From contig OU612072.1 in NCBI GenBank assembly GCA_914767715.1, positions 4,276,001 to 4,340,000 on the forward strand: a DNA stretch of 64,000 bases, written 5' to 3'. This document shows positions 25,389 through 36,700 of this stretch, piece by piece. The position numbers and the translations under genes are program-made. The DNA comes from Membranipora membranacea. Lineage: Eukaryota; Bryozoa; Gymnolaemata; Cheilostomatida; Membraniporidae. The number at the start of each line of letters is the position of its first letter. The first letter of the stretch is position 1. The notes under the pieces are model-generated. The model made no database searches. It worked only from the letters and a program-made list of their open reading frames with translations, and was not told the origin of the DNA.

Positions 25389-25914
25389 GCCTCAGTTCAA
25401 TTTGCGTTAAATAAGGGATGGTTTGTTGACCGCCTTTAATTCTTCTCTCTCTGAAGGGGAATCTAGAATGTTAAAACAGATTTATCTGGATCCATCCATA
25501 AAATTTGTTTACCGAACTCTTTTATTCGTTCTCCCTAAACCCCTCAGCTTGTAACTCCCCGTCATCCCTTGCAATTTGTGAGTGTAAATTGAATCATGTG
25601 ATGGATAGCATTTTATGGTGTCCAGTGATTACCAGAGGAAGATGTTTACAGAGCACAGTTCTCTATTTTATGGTTTAAATTTCCTTCTTCCTATGCTAAT
25701 CCCTAAACTTGAAACTCCCTATCAGCCCTCAGGATTTTTGGGTGATATGTAATCATATGATTAGGTTTACAATCTAACACTGTGTTCTCATTTTCTGAGA
25801 ATATGTAAACATATCAATATGGGAGATATCTCATGATTTGATCGACGAGAGGAGAAAATTAGAAATGTTCTGTTGCCATAAAAGACATTTTGTATGATAC
25901 AACCATTAACGGTT

Positions 25915-25994
25915 ACCACCTACCATTATAATCTATTGGGCCGGTAGATAAGAATGACCACTGATGGTTTCTGTGACAATTCATCAAAGTCTAG
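25915..25994 (+). mobile_element. SINE family 1, 3' tail fragment
   Basis: ACCTACCATTATAATCTATT through TTTCTGTGACAATTCATCAA corresponds to the tail of the 25,019 copy. The opposite-strand copy at 26,039 follows within 45 bases, repeating the tail-to-tail layout seen at 23,957. Confidence 0.7.
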
Positions 25995-26038
25995 CCAAAT
26001 GTAACAGTTAAAAAGAACATTGGTAAATTACTTATCTA

Positions 26039-26290
26039 AATGGTTGATTAAAATCAGGTGTCTTATCACTCGCCCATCCCGGAGCATAGGCGGCGAAATA
26101 TTTATGCCTTAGGGGCTAGGCCGCAATACCTGCGCCAGTTTGCTCTCAGTTTTCAGGCAGGTCGGAGCACACCTGGGGGCCAACCAAACCCCCGTAGTTG
26201 ATGGACTGCAGTGGGATGCGAACCCACAACCATCAGCAATTGCATGCTAAAGGAACGGCGCTCTAACCAACTGAGCGACCTCCTACTCCC
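26039..26290 (-). mobile_element. SINE family 1, copy with tRNA-like head
   Basis: On the minus strand it starts GGAGTAGGAGGTCGCTCAGT, carries a box B (GGGTTCGCATCCCAC), GGGTTTGGTTGGCCCCC, GTGTGCTCCGACCTGCCTG, the CCTAAGGC core and ends in TGATTTTAATCAACCA. The head looks well preserved, so this may be one of the younger copies. Confidence 0.85.
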
Positions 26291-27309
26291 AACCAACTGA
26301 ACCAACTCCTACTCCCATCATGTTTTCCCCTTGTTTTGCAAAACAAAAAAGCGAAGTTAAAAAAACTTTCCACTCTGTGGACACAGAAAACTCCTATAGA
26401 ATCTCGTTTTTGAAGAATCAGGGTCTCATAATTTGATTCCTAAGTGATGATAGATAGTTGAACTTTGCCTCATCATGGTTATAGACATCTGGCCACTAAA
26501 TATGATTGATCTCACCTCTTCACACTTCACATACTTGTATCTTCAAATTCTCAGTTATAGCATCGGCTGAATTTTGGCCGATCTTCAATCATCAGAGAAA
26601 TACACAGAGGCCCGTGTCTACCCTGTTACACTCATGCGAATCTGAGGTTCACAGTCTAGCTTATCATCGATGTCACCTCCCCCATATTCATGGAGATATC
26701 TTCAGTCACAACTTTTAATCCTTTTTAACAGCAGACTTTCTAGTTCGGTCTGTGCTACCAACAATAAATTTTCATAATAATCATTATGAATGAGTGTATT
26801 GCTAATATGTCTTGAGCTAAACTTCACTATAAACTATGACTTAAACATTATTGATTACTTCAGTCAACATTTTACACAGCTCATAAGGTCATAAAATTTT
26901 AATCTTTCATCCATTACAGAGTTGTCTTAGCCTGGACAGGCTGTCCCCCCCCTGCCCACCCACCCTCGACAGCCTGCCCAGGCTAGAGTTGTCTACTGTT
27001 GGCTTATCCTCATTATATATTGAGCCAGAACACAGCTTTAAAATATCTTACATTGTATCCCTCTCTCTCTTGGCGAAGAACATACCAGTAATTCTCCAGC
27101 AATCACTCAGCATTGATAGTAATGATGATAATTAATCACTATTGGGAGAGGGTGCTTGAAAAAGTCCAAACGAGTAACAAAGATACTGCATGGAGTGATT
27201 AACCTATTCTGTGCCTACATATTATGCTGCATATGCTGACAGTATCAAGCTTTTTTGTTCTTTCACCTTTTCTTCAAGGCGTTCATTGTGTTAGACCAAT
27301 TTGATCCAT
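26291..27309. other. no supported gene
   Basis: Open frames up to 70 codons, without motifs. The C-rich stretch near 26,945 has a partial inverted repeat (CCTGGACAGGCTGTC and GACAGCCTGCCCAGGCT). Confidence 0.4.
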
Positions 27310-27413
27310 TTTGCCTGCATTCGAAATTGCTAATTTACTGATCAGACGTAGGCAAATTTTCTTCTTGCCTGCGGCTTGTCAGTGAAAGGGGAGCGAACCC
27401 TAAGGCAGGCAAA
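27310..27413. mobile_element. MITE-like short element with TTTGCCTGC ends
   Basis: About 104 bases begin TTTGCCTGCATTCG and end GGCAGGCAAA, with a GAGCGA word shortly before the right end. An 84-base relative with the same ends lies at 56,142-56,225. Inverted ends and two dispersed copies suggest a small non-autonomous DNA transposon. Confidence 0.5.
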
Positions 27414-27828
27414 CTTCATTAACTCGATCTACCGTATAAAGGACAAATTATTTCCCTATAATATCTGTTATGGTTGAGCCTAGTGGTTAGAAAAGATGAC
27501 AATGCAGAGTTTAACATATTTTTGGTGTGATATATATTATACAAAGAACTATGTCTGTGTTTTGTTGAAAAAAATTGACAAGAACAACAGAATAAAATTA
27601 TAATTTTATCATATAGGAAGAGAAAAGATTCATACGGTTATTACGGTATGGTCAAATATTTACAAGATTATTAAAGAAGACTTCAATGCTGCCGTAAGTG
27701 AGCCAATATGCTGCAAGGAACAACTATTGCAGTCCTCCAATGACGGCAATGTTGTGAGAATTTGTTTCAGTTTAATCAAAACCAAAATGTCAATCATCTG
27801 ACCTCATCTGCTGACGTACGAGTGAGTT

Positions 27829-28034
27829 TTATGTAGTCGTTGTTGCCTCTGAAGTTTGTTTAGAAGTGAATCTGCAGAAGCAGGTGTTGGAAAGTCGGAA
27901 ATAAAAATGCTTCACCTCCTCATTTGGTAACGCCAAGGCTTGACATACTTCTCGCTCACAAATGCTCTCACAGTGATCGGAACTATATGAGCCTTCAAAG
28001 GTCAGAACTTCAGCTTCACAGGAATGCAAAGATG
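27829..28034 (-). CDS. cysteine-rich terminal exon, unassigned protein
   Basis: A strong acceptor (TTTCTACTTTTCAG on the minus strand) opens a 67-codon frame that ends in TAA at 27,829-27,831. The translation has Cys residues in a spaced pattern: HSCEAEV, HCESICEREVC, then SNTCFC near the end, followed by a Thr-rich tail. Such spacing suggests a disulfide-bonded extracellular domain, loosely like PAN or WSC modules, but I cannot assign it. Upstream exons would lie between 28,035 and 29,964 on the minus strand; none was identified. Confidence 0.35.
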
Positions 28035-29964
28035 CTGAAAAGTAGAAATTCGGATATCATATCTACGGTAATCATAATACATTGATTGGGTCATACTACC
28101 TGACTGGAATAGAGCCTTGAATGATCGGTCCTGTTATCCAGGCCCATAGTTCTGAGGGAGGCAGGGAGGCACTAAAAACACTTTAATTAAAAATTCCATG
28201 TTAGAATCAGCTTATCTGGATTTCAAGTTGCTATTCATCTCATTAAGACGCTTTGAAGGCTGGGGACTGGGAACTGAGAAGAAGCTTACAACACCAAACC
28301 TGGAGTTATTTCACACCCTCAAAGAATTTTGCCTCCCCTCTTATCTATCCTTAACCACGGCCTAACTATCTGAGTGATAACTAGCATTGTTCTCTCTTTG
28401 ATCACGAGAAGTAAAAAATGGCAGGATCATTCAGCAAGCGAGTTACCATGCTCAGAATTATAACAACTGGAAACAGGGAGTTCAAAAGCATGTCCCAAAC
28501 ATTCTGTTAAAAAATTTGATTATAAAATGTGAGGGAATTTTTTCACTCATCATTTCACGTGTGTCATCTTAAGTTGGCAAGAAACCTGTGCAAACATTGG
28601 GTGCAAAACTGGATTTAGATCAGTGTGATGATAACTTATTTCCGGGCGAGAAATACTCTATTGTGCACATCATAGAAATGATAGAATGACACATGTAAGT
28701 AGAACACCTGAAGACTTTACAAAGGAGTCCGTTGTGTCTGCCTGTAAAATTATATCAACAAAATTATATCACAGGATATGTAATATTGGAGCCATTACTG
28801 ACAATAATATTGGGTGAGCACAACTATCCATCTGAAGGAACACTTATCATCTACTATCAAATTGCACATGAAAGCGTAACGCTACCAGGTATTTAACGGT
28901 GTCCAAACCTGATAACGAAATGAGTAAATAACCCTCCCTCTATATTTTTAGCACATTTGAATATGACTTGCACATCATGATCATATGAGTTAAATCTCAT
29001 GTGATTACACGCAGGATAGAATGTATATAAACTCACTTAGTTTGTTACGGTATTGTCCTAGGCTGCTGCTACTGCTGTTAGTTACTTGTCGAGTTGATAG
29101 TAGAAGCTTGTGTGTATCAGAAAACATCTCAAACAGCTTGTTTATATACTAAAGTATAGCAGGAAAATGTGATAGCTAAACATTGCACAAACATTATTTC
29201 TTCAGTCAACACGGTGATAAGATCCATCTCATCAACCCACCATCCTGCATTATAAACTTGGAATTCCTCATTTAATTTACCCTAGTCTGAGGCCCCAGAC
29301 TTTTGCCCACCGCCCGACGGTGTTGGAAATTTTACCCTAGAGTTTATGCAACAACAATTTTGCATCGCATGGATACAATCGCAACAAGATGTCGAAAGGA
29401 TAATTTAGATAAAAGCCATTGCACAAATTTATAACAACATTTGGTAGCAGGAACAGGGACAGATTCTTTTGTCCCGGGCCAGGAGAATCGGTGAATGATC
29501 AGTGATTGCGACATACTAATAAACATAAGGGGAATTTATCATCATTAATAACTAAACATCTAATCAGCTGATATTGTTTTGTGAACAAGCCTTGAGTATG
29601 CTGCCCATAGCACAAAAACATCCTGGAGACAGCATCATAGCTTTACAGTCTGGTAAACTGAGCTGATGCTATAGTTCAACAGGAACAAATGGGTAAAACT
29701 TAATTTTAACAATCCAACTAAAAAGTCAACAAACTTTGAACATGCAATCAAAAGTGTATTAGTCCGCTTTTTACTGGTTGGTATAAGATGTTTCATAATG
29801 TATTATATTCAGCATGAAGTTTTGATGTTTCAATTCAATCAAATCAGGCTAATCAACACTTGATCTCTGTCAGACTGGAGGCAGCAACATAATTATGATT
29901 AGAGCATGGAAAATAACTCCGAAAAGCTTCAAATCATATGAAATTATGTAAATTGGTGAAACCA
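28035..29964. other. no supported gene
   Basis: Intergenic between the GPATCH4-like stop and the Cys-rich exon. It should hold the 3' UTR of the GPATCH4-like gene (minus strand); no clear AATAAA for it was found. Confidence 0.4.
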
Positions 29965-32900
29965 TCACTTTTTTTTCTTCTTTTTCTTTTTCTTACTTTC
30001 GCTGCTATCAAAATTATCTGTCTCAATTTCTTCATCACAAGGGTCAATGTCAGCTTGCTTTTTAGACTTTTTACTTTTCTTCTTCTTCTTATTAGAATTA
30101 TCCTCAGTATCAGAATTTATAGTGTCAACTTGATCGTCATCGCAGTGAGTCTTATATTTGTTTTTCTTCTTTTTAACTTTAGTCCTTTCTTCAGCTTCTT
30201 CCTCTGGCTCTTCCTGGAGATCTTCTCTGTGTTTGGATTTCTTTTTTTTCTTCTTCTGCACATGTTCAATATCTGGTGAGTCTTCAGTTGATTTCTTCCT
30301 CTTCTTTTCCTTTTTATTCCTGCAGAAAACAGGGACCGAATAAACAAGACATTATCGAAAAAGCTTGTGTGAATTATTATGAAGAAAAATGAGAAAGGAT
30401 CCAATATCACCACTATAGATATCTCTGGTACACTAATGACTGTTGATATCAGATTCTATTGACCAATCTTGGTTGGTAGTCTCTGTTACTCAAATAACGT
30501 GATTTTATGATTTAGTATGATGACGCTATTTGCATTGAAACATTTTTCCTGTACCGTCATTTTAAATGTATCTTGATGAACAAATTAAAGTAATCACAAA
30601 CTAACATAGAGAGGTACGAGCAAGTGTTGTATCTCGCCAACATCGAACACAAAGACCGATCTCCCTTCAAACTTGTTTGAAAATGATTATATAGCTTGTC
30701 AAGATGGAATTACAACCACAAACAACCTTCAAACCATTTATAAAGAAGGCATTGGAATAACCAGCTGCGAGGGAACCTGGAGGACTTGACCAGGTACAGC
30801 ACAAAGAATATATACCTCATAGATGTCTTGTCTTATGTGGGGGAGGGAAGTGGTATGAAACCATACTCTCCAGAGAACAGGTGATTGACACCCCTAGTGC
30901 TCAAAGACCCCTGGACAATTTAATTTTTGATTATTACTGATGGAACACATCCTTGTTGTTAGAAGGATGAGTAGTTTCATTAGCGGGTTCTGGAAAACGC
31001 GGAAAGGCGGAAAATCAGTTTCATCGCGGAAAATCGTTTTCCGCGTTTTCGAAAATGCGGAAAATCGGATGATATCTTAATGGGTTACAGTTCATTTTCT
31101 ATGCTTTAAGATCAATTTTTGAGGAAAACAATATTTTCCGCATTTTCCAAAAAAAATTTTTTAATTGATTTTCACCAAAAACACCCATATGATACAGTGG
31201 TGATGTCTCAATATCTTTCCAGTAGTTCTTTTTAGCATCATCATGAAATTCAAGGTGAAAAACGATTTTCCGCATTTTCGAAAACGCGGAAAACGCTTTT
31301 CCGCGATGAAACTGATTTTCCGCCTTTCCGCGTTCCTTTCATCAGTCCGTTTTGTGATTATGAGAGTTGTCTGAGTTTGAGATGTGTGTGATTTGTGAGA
31401 GTTGTTGGTTAAAGTTGATTTTAAGTTTTGTGGTATGTGGGTAGTGAGAAGCCAGGGTAAGTCCCTCGAGACCTCATAGATGAGCGCGGTTGGACAATAT
31501 CTTTCACTAAACATAATTTGTACTCCGAAGTTGCTATGAACTTCTTCAGTGTAACAATATTGCAAACTTCTGCAGAACTAGCTGCCTGACTACATATTGC
31601 AATGGCCCTTCAATAATCTTTAATCATAATTAAGGTCTCATCGATGTCATCCTCACTTTCTGACCCATTTCTAAGAGTACTTAATTTCTTGATCGTTTGT
31701 TGTTGTACTTACTTTTTGACCCGTATCTGAGTATCACTATCAGTAGAATCTGATTGGTTAGCTGAGTTATCTGGTACTGGGCTGCTAGTCTGAGAATCCA
31801 TCATCTCTAACCTCGCTAGCTTACCATTCATCTTAAAACCATGCCGAGCTCCCCTGTAGGAAAGGTTATAATTATAATATCATCTTCATTTTAAGCCAAT
31901 CAAAGAGGAGATAACAATGGACCCCTCTTTATGATTCATAGTAGTAGCTGATGCTATTTAGGATATAGACTGTCGTGATATACACAACATTCACGATGGA
32001 GCAGTATTTATGTATAGTGTGGGGGCAGATATATAACTTTCCGAAGTTAAAAGCAACCAAGAAGCTCATTGATTACGATAGAGACATTGGGGATCAGTAT
32101 AATATGATTTTCTATACACCATCAAAAATGTGATTGGATGACGTTGCGTCATTTTACCAAATAAGTGAGGCCGAAAAAGGCTGCTTTGAACAAAGCAGAA
32201 TGCTGAGCTAATTATGATTACCAAAAATTTACAACAGGTAATATCTAATGTTAGAGATAGAGTTCATCATAATTTTGATTTAAAATAATATATGATGAGC
32301 CAAAAGTGGCTTTTTACGGCACGTCATGTGTGTGATTTTTTAAATTTGAAAATATGTTGTGAAATTTAAAGCTATGATTTGAGACAGATCAAACAAGTAA
32401 AGCTAAGGCCACAGGAGGCTGTTTTCTCACGATTCGTATAAATTAGTCACGAATAATTTCGTACGAATAGGGATTTCCACGAATTCGTGAAACATTGGAT
32501 GTTCACATGCACGAATCCGAATCGTGTAAATTTTCACGAAATGTTATCTGACTGGCTGTCAGATTTGATTGATTGGCTGACTGTTTTGATTGATATGTCA
32601 AGGCCATATCAATGTAAACAACTTTGGTTTAAAAGATGGAATGGTTGATCAATATGTGGAGCTTCTCATTGATTCGGACCTGGAGCAAGAGGGAGAAGGG
32701 ATACAATGGCTAATGGGGTATCAAATTGAATAAATATAAGGAGATAGTTGAGCCTAAGCATATCCAGAAGCTGAATCACTGGACTGGTTGGTATAATATA
32801 CAAGTAGAAACAGCTTCTCCTTGGTTTAATTTTTTATTTATCGCTGTAGGCCTATGGTTTAGATTGCTGAGGAGGATTACAGTAGGATTAAACCCGTAAG

Positions 32901-35900
32901 TCATTAGTACGAATTTGGGAAATGACAATCATGTGTGGCAGGCTGATATTCGTAGGAAATTTAATTTGCAAGAATTAGTGGAAATTTGCACGAGCATGTG
33001 GCCTCTGTTTAAGAGCCAAAACTCATGCTACTTTTCACTGAAGTACTGTTTGAATGACGGGCACCAAGATTTCAGCAGTATAGCTTATGTATCAAGATCA
33101 GCACAGACCATCAAAGGTAGATACATTTGGCATCAATTTCCATAACGCGAAATGTGCTGTCAAAATGACCATTACTTAGGCCACACAATTTTTATTATAA
33201 AATTCTCACATACGATGCTGCTTGGATTGAACATTGTACAAACAGGAAACACCAAGAGACTATAGCACTACGTATCAGTTTTCCTGGAAGTGTGTACCAT
33301 AGCTTGCCAAACAAACACTTCAAAAAGCCCCTTTAATTAGCTGTTTTGAGCATTCTGTTGTGCACAATTCGAGTAAAACTGGTACGCAGTACCAACTTAT
33401 GTCAACAATTCCTGTGCAGGCTATGCTTCATGAAAGCGGCTCATGTGAGAACTTCAAACAACGGGTTGTATGGCCACAATGATGGTCCTTCTAACGGCAT
33501 GTTTGAGGTCATGTAAAATTGATGCAAAATACATCTGCCCTTGATGGTGTGTGGTGATCTTGATAATTAGCTATACTTCTGAAAGATGGTTTGTGTTTCA
33601 TTTAAAGGACACTTCAGAGGAAACTAGCAAACATTTTGGCTCAAACTTAATCGATCTATATCGAATTTAAGGTTAGATTAGGAGATCTTACTTATGAGCT
33701 GTTCTGCCTCCGCAAGCTCTGAGTAATTCTTCATCTGTAAGTCTATAAAGGAATAATACCAACCATCAGAATCAGCAAAAACATTTAAAAGCTGGAAGAA
33801 AATGGAGATCTAGCAAGGATTGAGAATCTTGATGCAGTTAATCTCTGTTACTCACTGTATTTCCATATCCATGTTTGATCCATGGAAATACCTCCCAGTT
33901 TGCACTGAGCTCAAAGGTTCAGTTTGGGCCGAGCTGTTCAATCCGCAGCGAGCCGGCGTGGCCGAGTGGTTATCAACAGAGGCCGGATGTCGAGACGACT
34001 TGGTCCAGGTCTGTCGGAGGCAGATGTTTTTGAAGTTTTACATGGAAACCCAGTGATTATGCTTGCAAACAGGTTGAATTTTGATATGTTGTTGTTGATG
34101 GGCGTCTTCAATGAGGTATTTATTAGTCATCATGTGTTGCTAGTTACCCTTATCTCTCTGAGTATCACCATTAAACTCACATTGTGATAGCTGCAGGTTT
34201 AGTTATCTTCTCATCCTCCGAGCTGTCATCACTGGAGCTTTGTTCATGTGTCTCCTTACCTTGATCTAGTGTTGTACCCTGAAATATACAACATATCAAC
34301 CCTATATATCATGTACCGTGTATACGTAACATATACACCTTTACACAGTTTACATATGAAACACAAGTTTATTAATTCATTTTCATCAACCAATGAAAAG
34401 TAGCGTCAAATAATTTCCTTTGAATTCAGTTTAATAAAAGTCTGAAAAGGCAGCCCAGGTTGGAGACAGACAGACAAACAGACGCCACATTTAGTTTTTT
34501 CCACAGACTTAATATTATACTTTATTATTAAGTCTATGGTTTTTTCTTATCTTGGAGTTGTTTCTCCTCTACAGACCAGCTAGCTGTAGTCAAGTAGAGG
34601 CTAGGTACTCCAGAGCAGGTGAAATGGATCGGATATGAGATGCCAAGGCCTAGCCTTTACCATAATAGGTTCTAAGAATCAAAGCTTTTCTTTGGCCAAA
34701 TGTTGTGCTCACAGCTTAGTAAGCAGGCTCTTAGCCTCACATGAACTGGCAGGGCAATCAAACAGAGTCAAACTCACCTTGACAAAGTTCCCGTAGAGGA
34801 CTTTACGTTTGAGCTGCTCCTTCTTTTCCGAACTCAGCTCCTTATCTAACGTTACGTTCACTCCTGATTCCGAGGTAGCTACGTTAATCTTAGCTGCTGT
34901 TTTGTTAAACACATGATCCCACCACTGATTGGTAAACTCCTTACTTCTATCATGTCCCAGTCCGCCCGTACCATGTCTCAGCTATGCGAGAGGAGAGAAA
35001 GACTGAGTCACACTAGACAGCGCTGGTATCAAAGTACAAACTTGACTTGAAGTTTTACTCAATAGGAGTAGGAGTTGGTTAGCATGCATATGTTGAAGGT
35101 CATCATGGGTTCGAATCCCACTACAGTACATCAACTACTGGGGTTTGGTTGGCCCCGAATGTGCTCTGACCTGCAGGCGGATATTGTTGCCCATTCTTCG
35201 GTGCGTGATATGACAACTTGGTTTGAATCGACCATTTTTTAATCAATAAATTAAAAATTACCGTATGTACATGCTCTGATGAAATGATCAAACATTATCG
35301 CTATAATTACTGTCTTAATACCGATAGTATGTGAGTGATTGAATTGGAGAATGCAGCGATAATCCATTTTAACATTATCTATTATAAAAGGAAGTTTATT
35401 CGGATAGCAATGTAGGGAACTTGTACATTATCATAGGACAGCCATTTAAATGAACAACTTGTTCGATCAGTAACAGCGAAGGCAATCCTGTAAGTTAGGT
35501 TACCTTGTGGTCCTCAACCTATATGATATGCTGATTATTATCTGCAATATTCTCCAATGGTCAGGGATGAAAGTTTCCCAAAGTTATACTGTTTATTTAT
35601 AAATTATATACATTGTACTTACGTGAACTTTAACGGGATCATATTCTCCAGTGTTGTCCCGTCCTAAACCCTGCCCTAAAAACGAGAACAATAATCAAAA
35701 CTGTGAACACTATGTGCTGCGACTACGTGAATATTGGATCAACTGTAGGCCTAGCATTATTCTACCCAGTAAAGCCTAGGGCTATACCTGACAGTTCAAG
35801 GAGATCGCTTTGTTATAATATGGTTCCTGCATAGGTTGGATAGTGTATTCACTGGTCAAATTTACAATTCAAATAAAACATTTTGCCACAAAACGACATA

Positions 35901-36115
35901 CAATACAACTGAAGCACATATGGCACAAGTAGGCCGGACAGTTAAACCAAGAGGAAAAAAAATTCAGTCAATTAAGTGAAGCTTTTGAATTCTCTGAATT
36001 CACACTAGTTTGAGAATTAAAGTTTCACTGTTAGAATGTCCCTACCTTCAGACCAGCCCTTATCCTGTAGATGTTTGTAGGCAAATGAGTCCTCATCGTA
36101 GTTCCTTCGATTCAT
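29965..36115 (-). CDS. GPATCH4: G-patch domain protein, GPATCH4-like, 7 exons, 323 aa
   Basis: Minus-strand exons: 36,046-36,115, 35,623-35,675, 34,778-34,981, 34,181-34,278, 33,692-33,742, 31,713-31,853 and 29,965-30,319. All have GT-AG borders and join in phase (972 nt with stop). ATG at 36,115 has an in-frame TAA just upstream. Residues 8-50 form the G-patch (KGWSEGQGLGRDNTGEYDP, then GTGGLGHD), an RNA-binding or helicase-activating module. It is followed by KEFTNQWWDHVFNKTAAKI, then LTDEELLRACGGRTAHKGAR and KLARLE, which match human GPATCH4 as I recall it. The last 118 residues are a Lys/Glu/Ser-rich tail of nucleolar type ending in a run of Lys. GPATCH4 is nuclear/nucleolar. Introns host a MITE, a SINE and other repeats. 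The gene is intact. Confidence 0.92.
30826..30975 (-). mobile_element. SINE-like element, family 2, inverted copy
   Basis: Reverse complement of the tail of the 7,555 element, including GTCCAGGGGTCTTTGAG and CACCTGTTCTCTGGAGAGTA. It sits in the last intron of the GPATCH4-like gene, on the same strand as the gene. Confidence 0.65.
30994..31334. mobile_element. MITE-like element with 72-bp inverted ends rich in TTTTCCGC
   Basis: The left arm (about 30,995-31,067) and right arm (31,263-31,334) are near-perfect inverted repeats, each built from TTTTCCGCG/CGCGGAAAA words, around a 195-base AT-rich core that holds another CATTTTCC word. The flanks show TTTCATTAG (30,977) and TTTCATCAG (31,337), possible diverged target duplications. 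There is no transposase frame. It lies in the last GPATCH4-like intron. The RNA could fold into a long hairpin. Confidence 0.75.
32427..32541. repeat. cluster of ACGAAT/ATTCGT words, partly palindromic
   Basis: At least seven ACGAAT or ATTCGT words lie within about 115 bases, including the perfect 12-bp palindrome CACGAATTCGTG (32,478-32,489) and the near-palindrome CACGAATCCGAATCGTG. They lie in intron 5 of the GPATCH4-like gene. This could be the subterminal repeat region of a decayed DNA transposon. Confidence 0.5.
33955..34010 (+). other. tRNA-like A-box remnant
   Basis: GGCGTGGCCGAGTGGTTAT resembles the 5' half of a Leu or Ser tRNA, but no matching acceptor stem or convincing box B follows. 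It is a pseudo-tRNA or SINE head fragment, in GPATCH4-like intron 4. Confidence 0.35.
34463..34485 (+). repeat. short (GACA)n microsatellite
   Basis: About five GACA/AACA units in an intron of the GPATCH4-like gene. Confidence 0.7.
34502..34544. repeat. short inverted repeat, AGACTTAAT arms
   Basis: CCACAGACTTAAT and ATTAAGTCTATGG flank a 14-base AT loop. The same arms occur at 55,482-55,516, suggesting a small dispersed hairpin repeat. Confidence 0.6.
35064..35264 (+). mobile_element. SINE family 1, 3'-truncated copy
   Basis: Reads GGAGTAGGAGTTGGTTAGCA, box B GGGTTCGAATCCCACTAC, GGGGTTTGGTTGGCCCC and the TGATATGACAACTTGGTTT segment; part of the middle is deleted. It is in intron 2 of the GPATCH4-like gene, opposite in strand to the gene. 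Confidence 0.8.
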
Positions 36116-36700
36116 GATTACAGCTAATTAACTACTACATAGGTTAACTAAGTTCTAAACCTCCACTTTAATGTTTAATGTGTTAGCTGAGGTGACTGGT
36201 GACTTATCTGGAAATAAAAAGACAAAATGAATCCAAGATAAAATAGCCATTTACTTCCTCTACTTGCTTGTGGAAGGGGTTGTCTATATATATACCATAC
36301 ATAGTATGCTGTTTCTCTCTGTGCTGGAAGTGAGAACTCTTTGTTGGGTTTGTGGTGAATACAAGTGAGTCGGTCTTGTCTTTGTACAAGAAGAGACAAT
36401 AACAATTCCATTCCTGGCTACCAGAATGAGACCCATTCCAAAATCGTTACACCATTGTGGTCACACCATCGTGTTTGTCTTGCCAGTTTTATGAGAGGAG
36501 ATCAAAGGTAATGTAGAGAAAGCCATAATGACAAGAGTAGTTTACAATACCCGAATAACAGTATCCTGTAAGTAAAAGGATAGGCCTATTATTTAAGAGT
36601 TTCGAGCACAGTGCATAACTCAGACTAGGCCTATTACCACCCCTGTTATAGTAACTTCATTGTACAATTAACGAAGTTCTGAAAGGTACATAACACAGTC
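36116..36700. other. 5' flank of the GPATCH4-like gene
   Basis: Should hold the promoter and 5' UTR of the GPATCH4-like gene on the minus strand. No clear promoter motif was recognised. The open frames here (60-78 codons) lack features. Confidence 0.4.

Larger units (their letters stand above)
23605..25770. repeat. locally repeated block family (CTCCCCATCA...CCAGTGA type)
   Basis: A roughly 140-base segment with the words AACTCCCC, GATGGATAGCA, TTTATGGT, TCCAGTGA and GGAAGATGTT occurs near 23,605-23,745 and again at 25,549-25,690, with a partial third copy at 25,708-25,770. A second shared segment (GGAGAAAATTGGAAATG...TGTTGCCATAAAAG) occurs at 24,955-25,015 and 25,852-25,905. The copies are interleaved with SINEs, so this is a nested or duplicated repeat region. 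Confidence 0.6.

Noticed and set aside
26506-26718. Plus-strand frame sharing HSCE(A/S)EV with the Cys-rich exon at 27,829
   Set aside because: The similarity stops after seven residues, and no splice acceptor precedes it; likely chance.
29938-30343. Plus-strand Phe/Leu-rich frames over the last GPATCH4-like exon
   Set aside because: Antisense of the Lys-rich tail coded on the minus strand.
33955-34010. Functional Leu/Ser tRNA
   Set aside because: Only the 5' half resembles a tRNA; no box B or acceptor stem partner.
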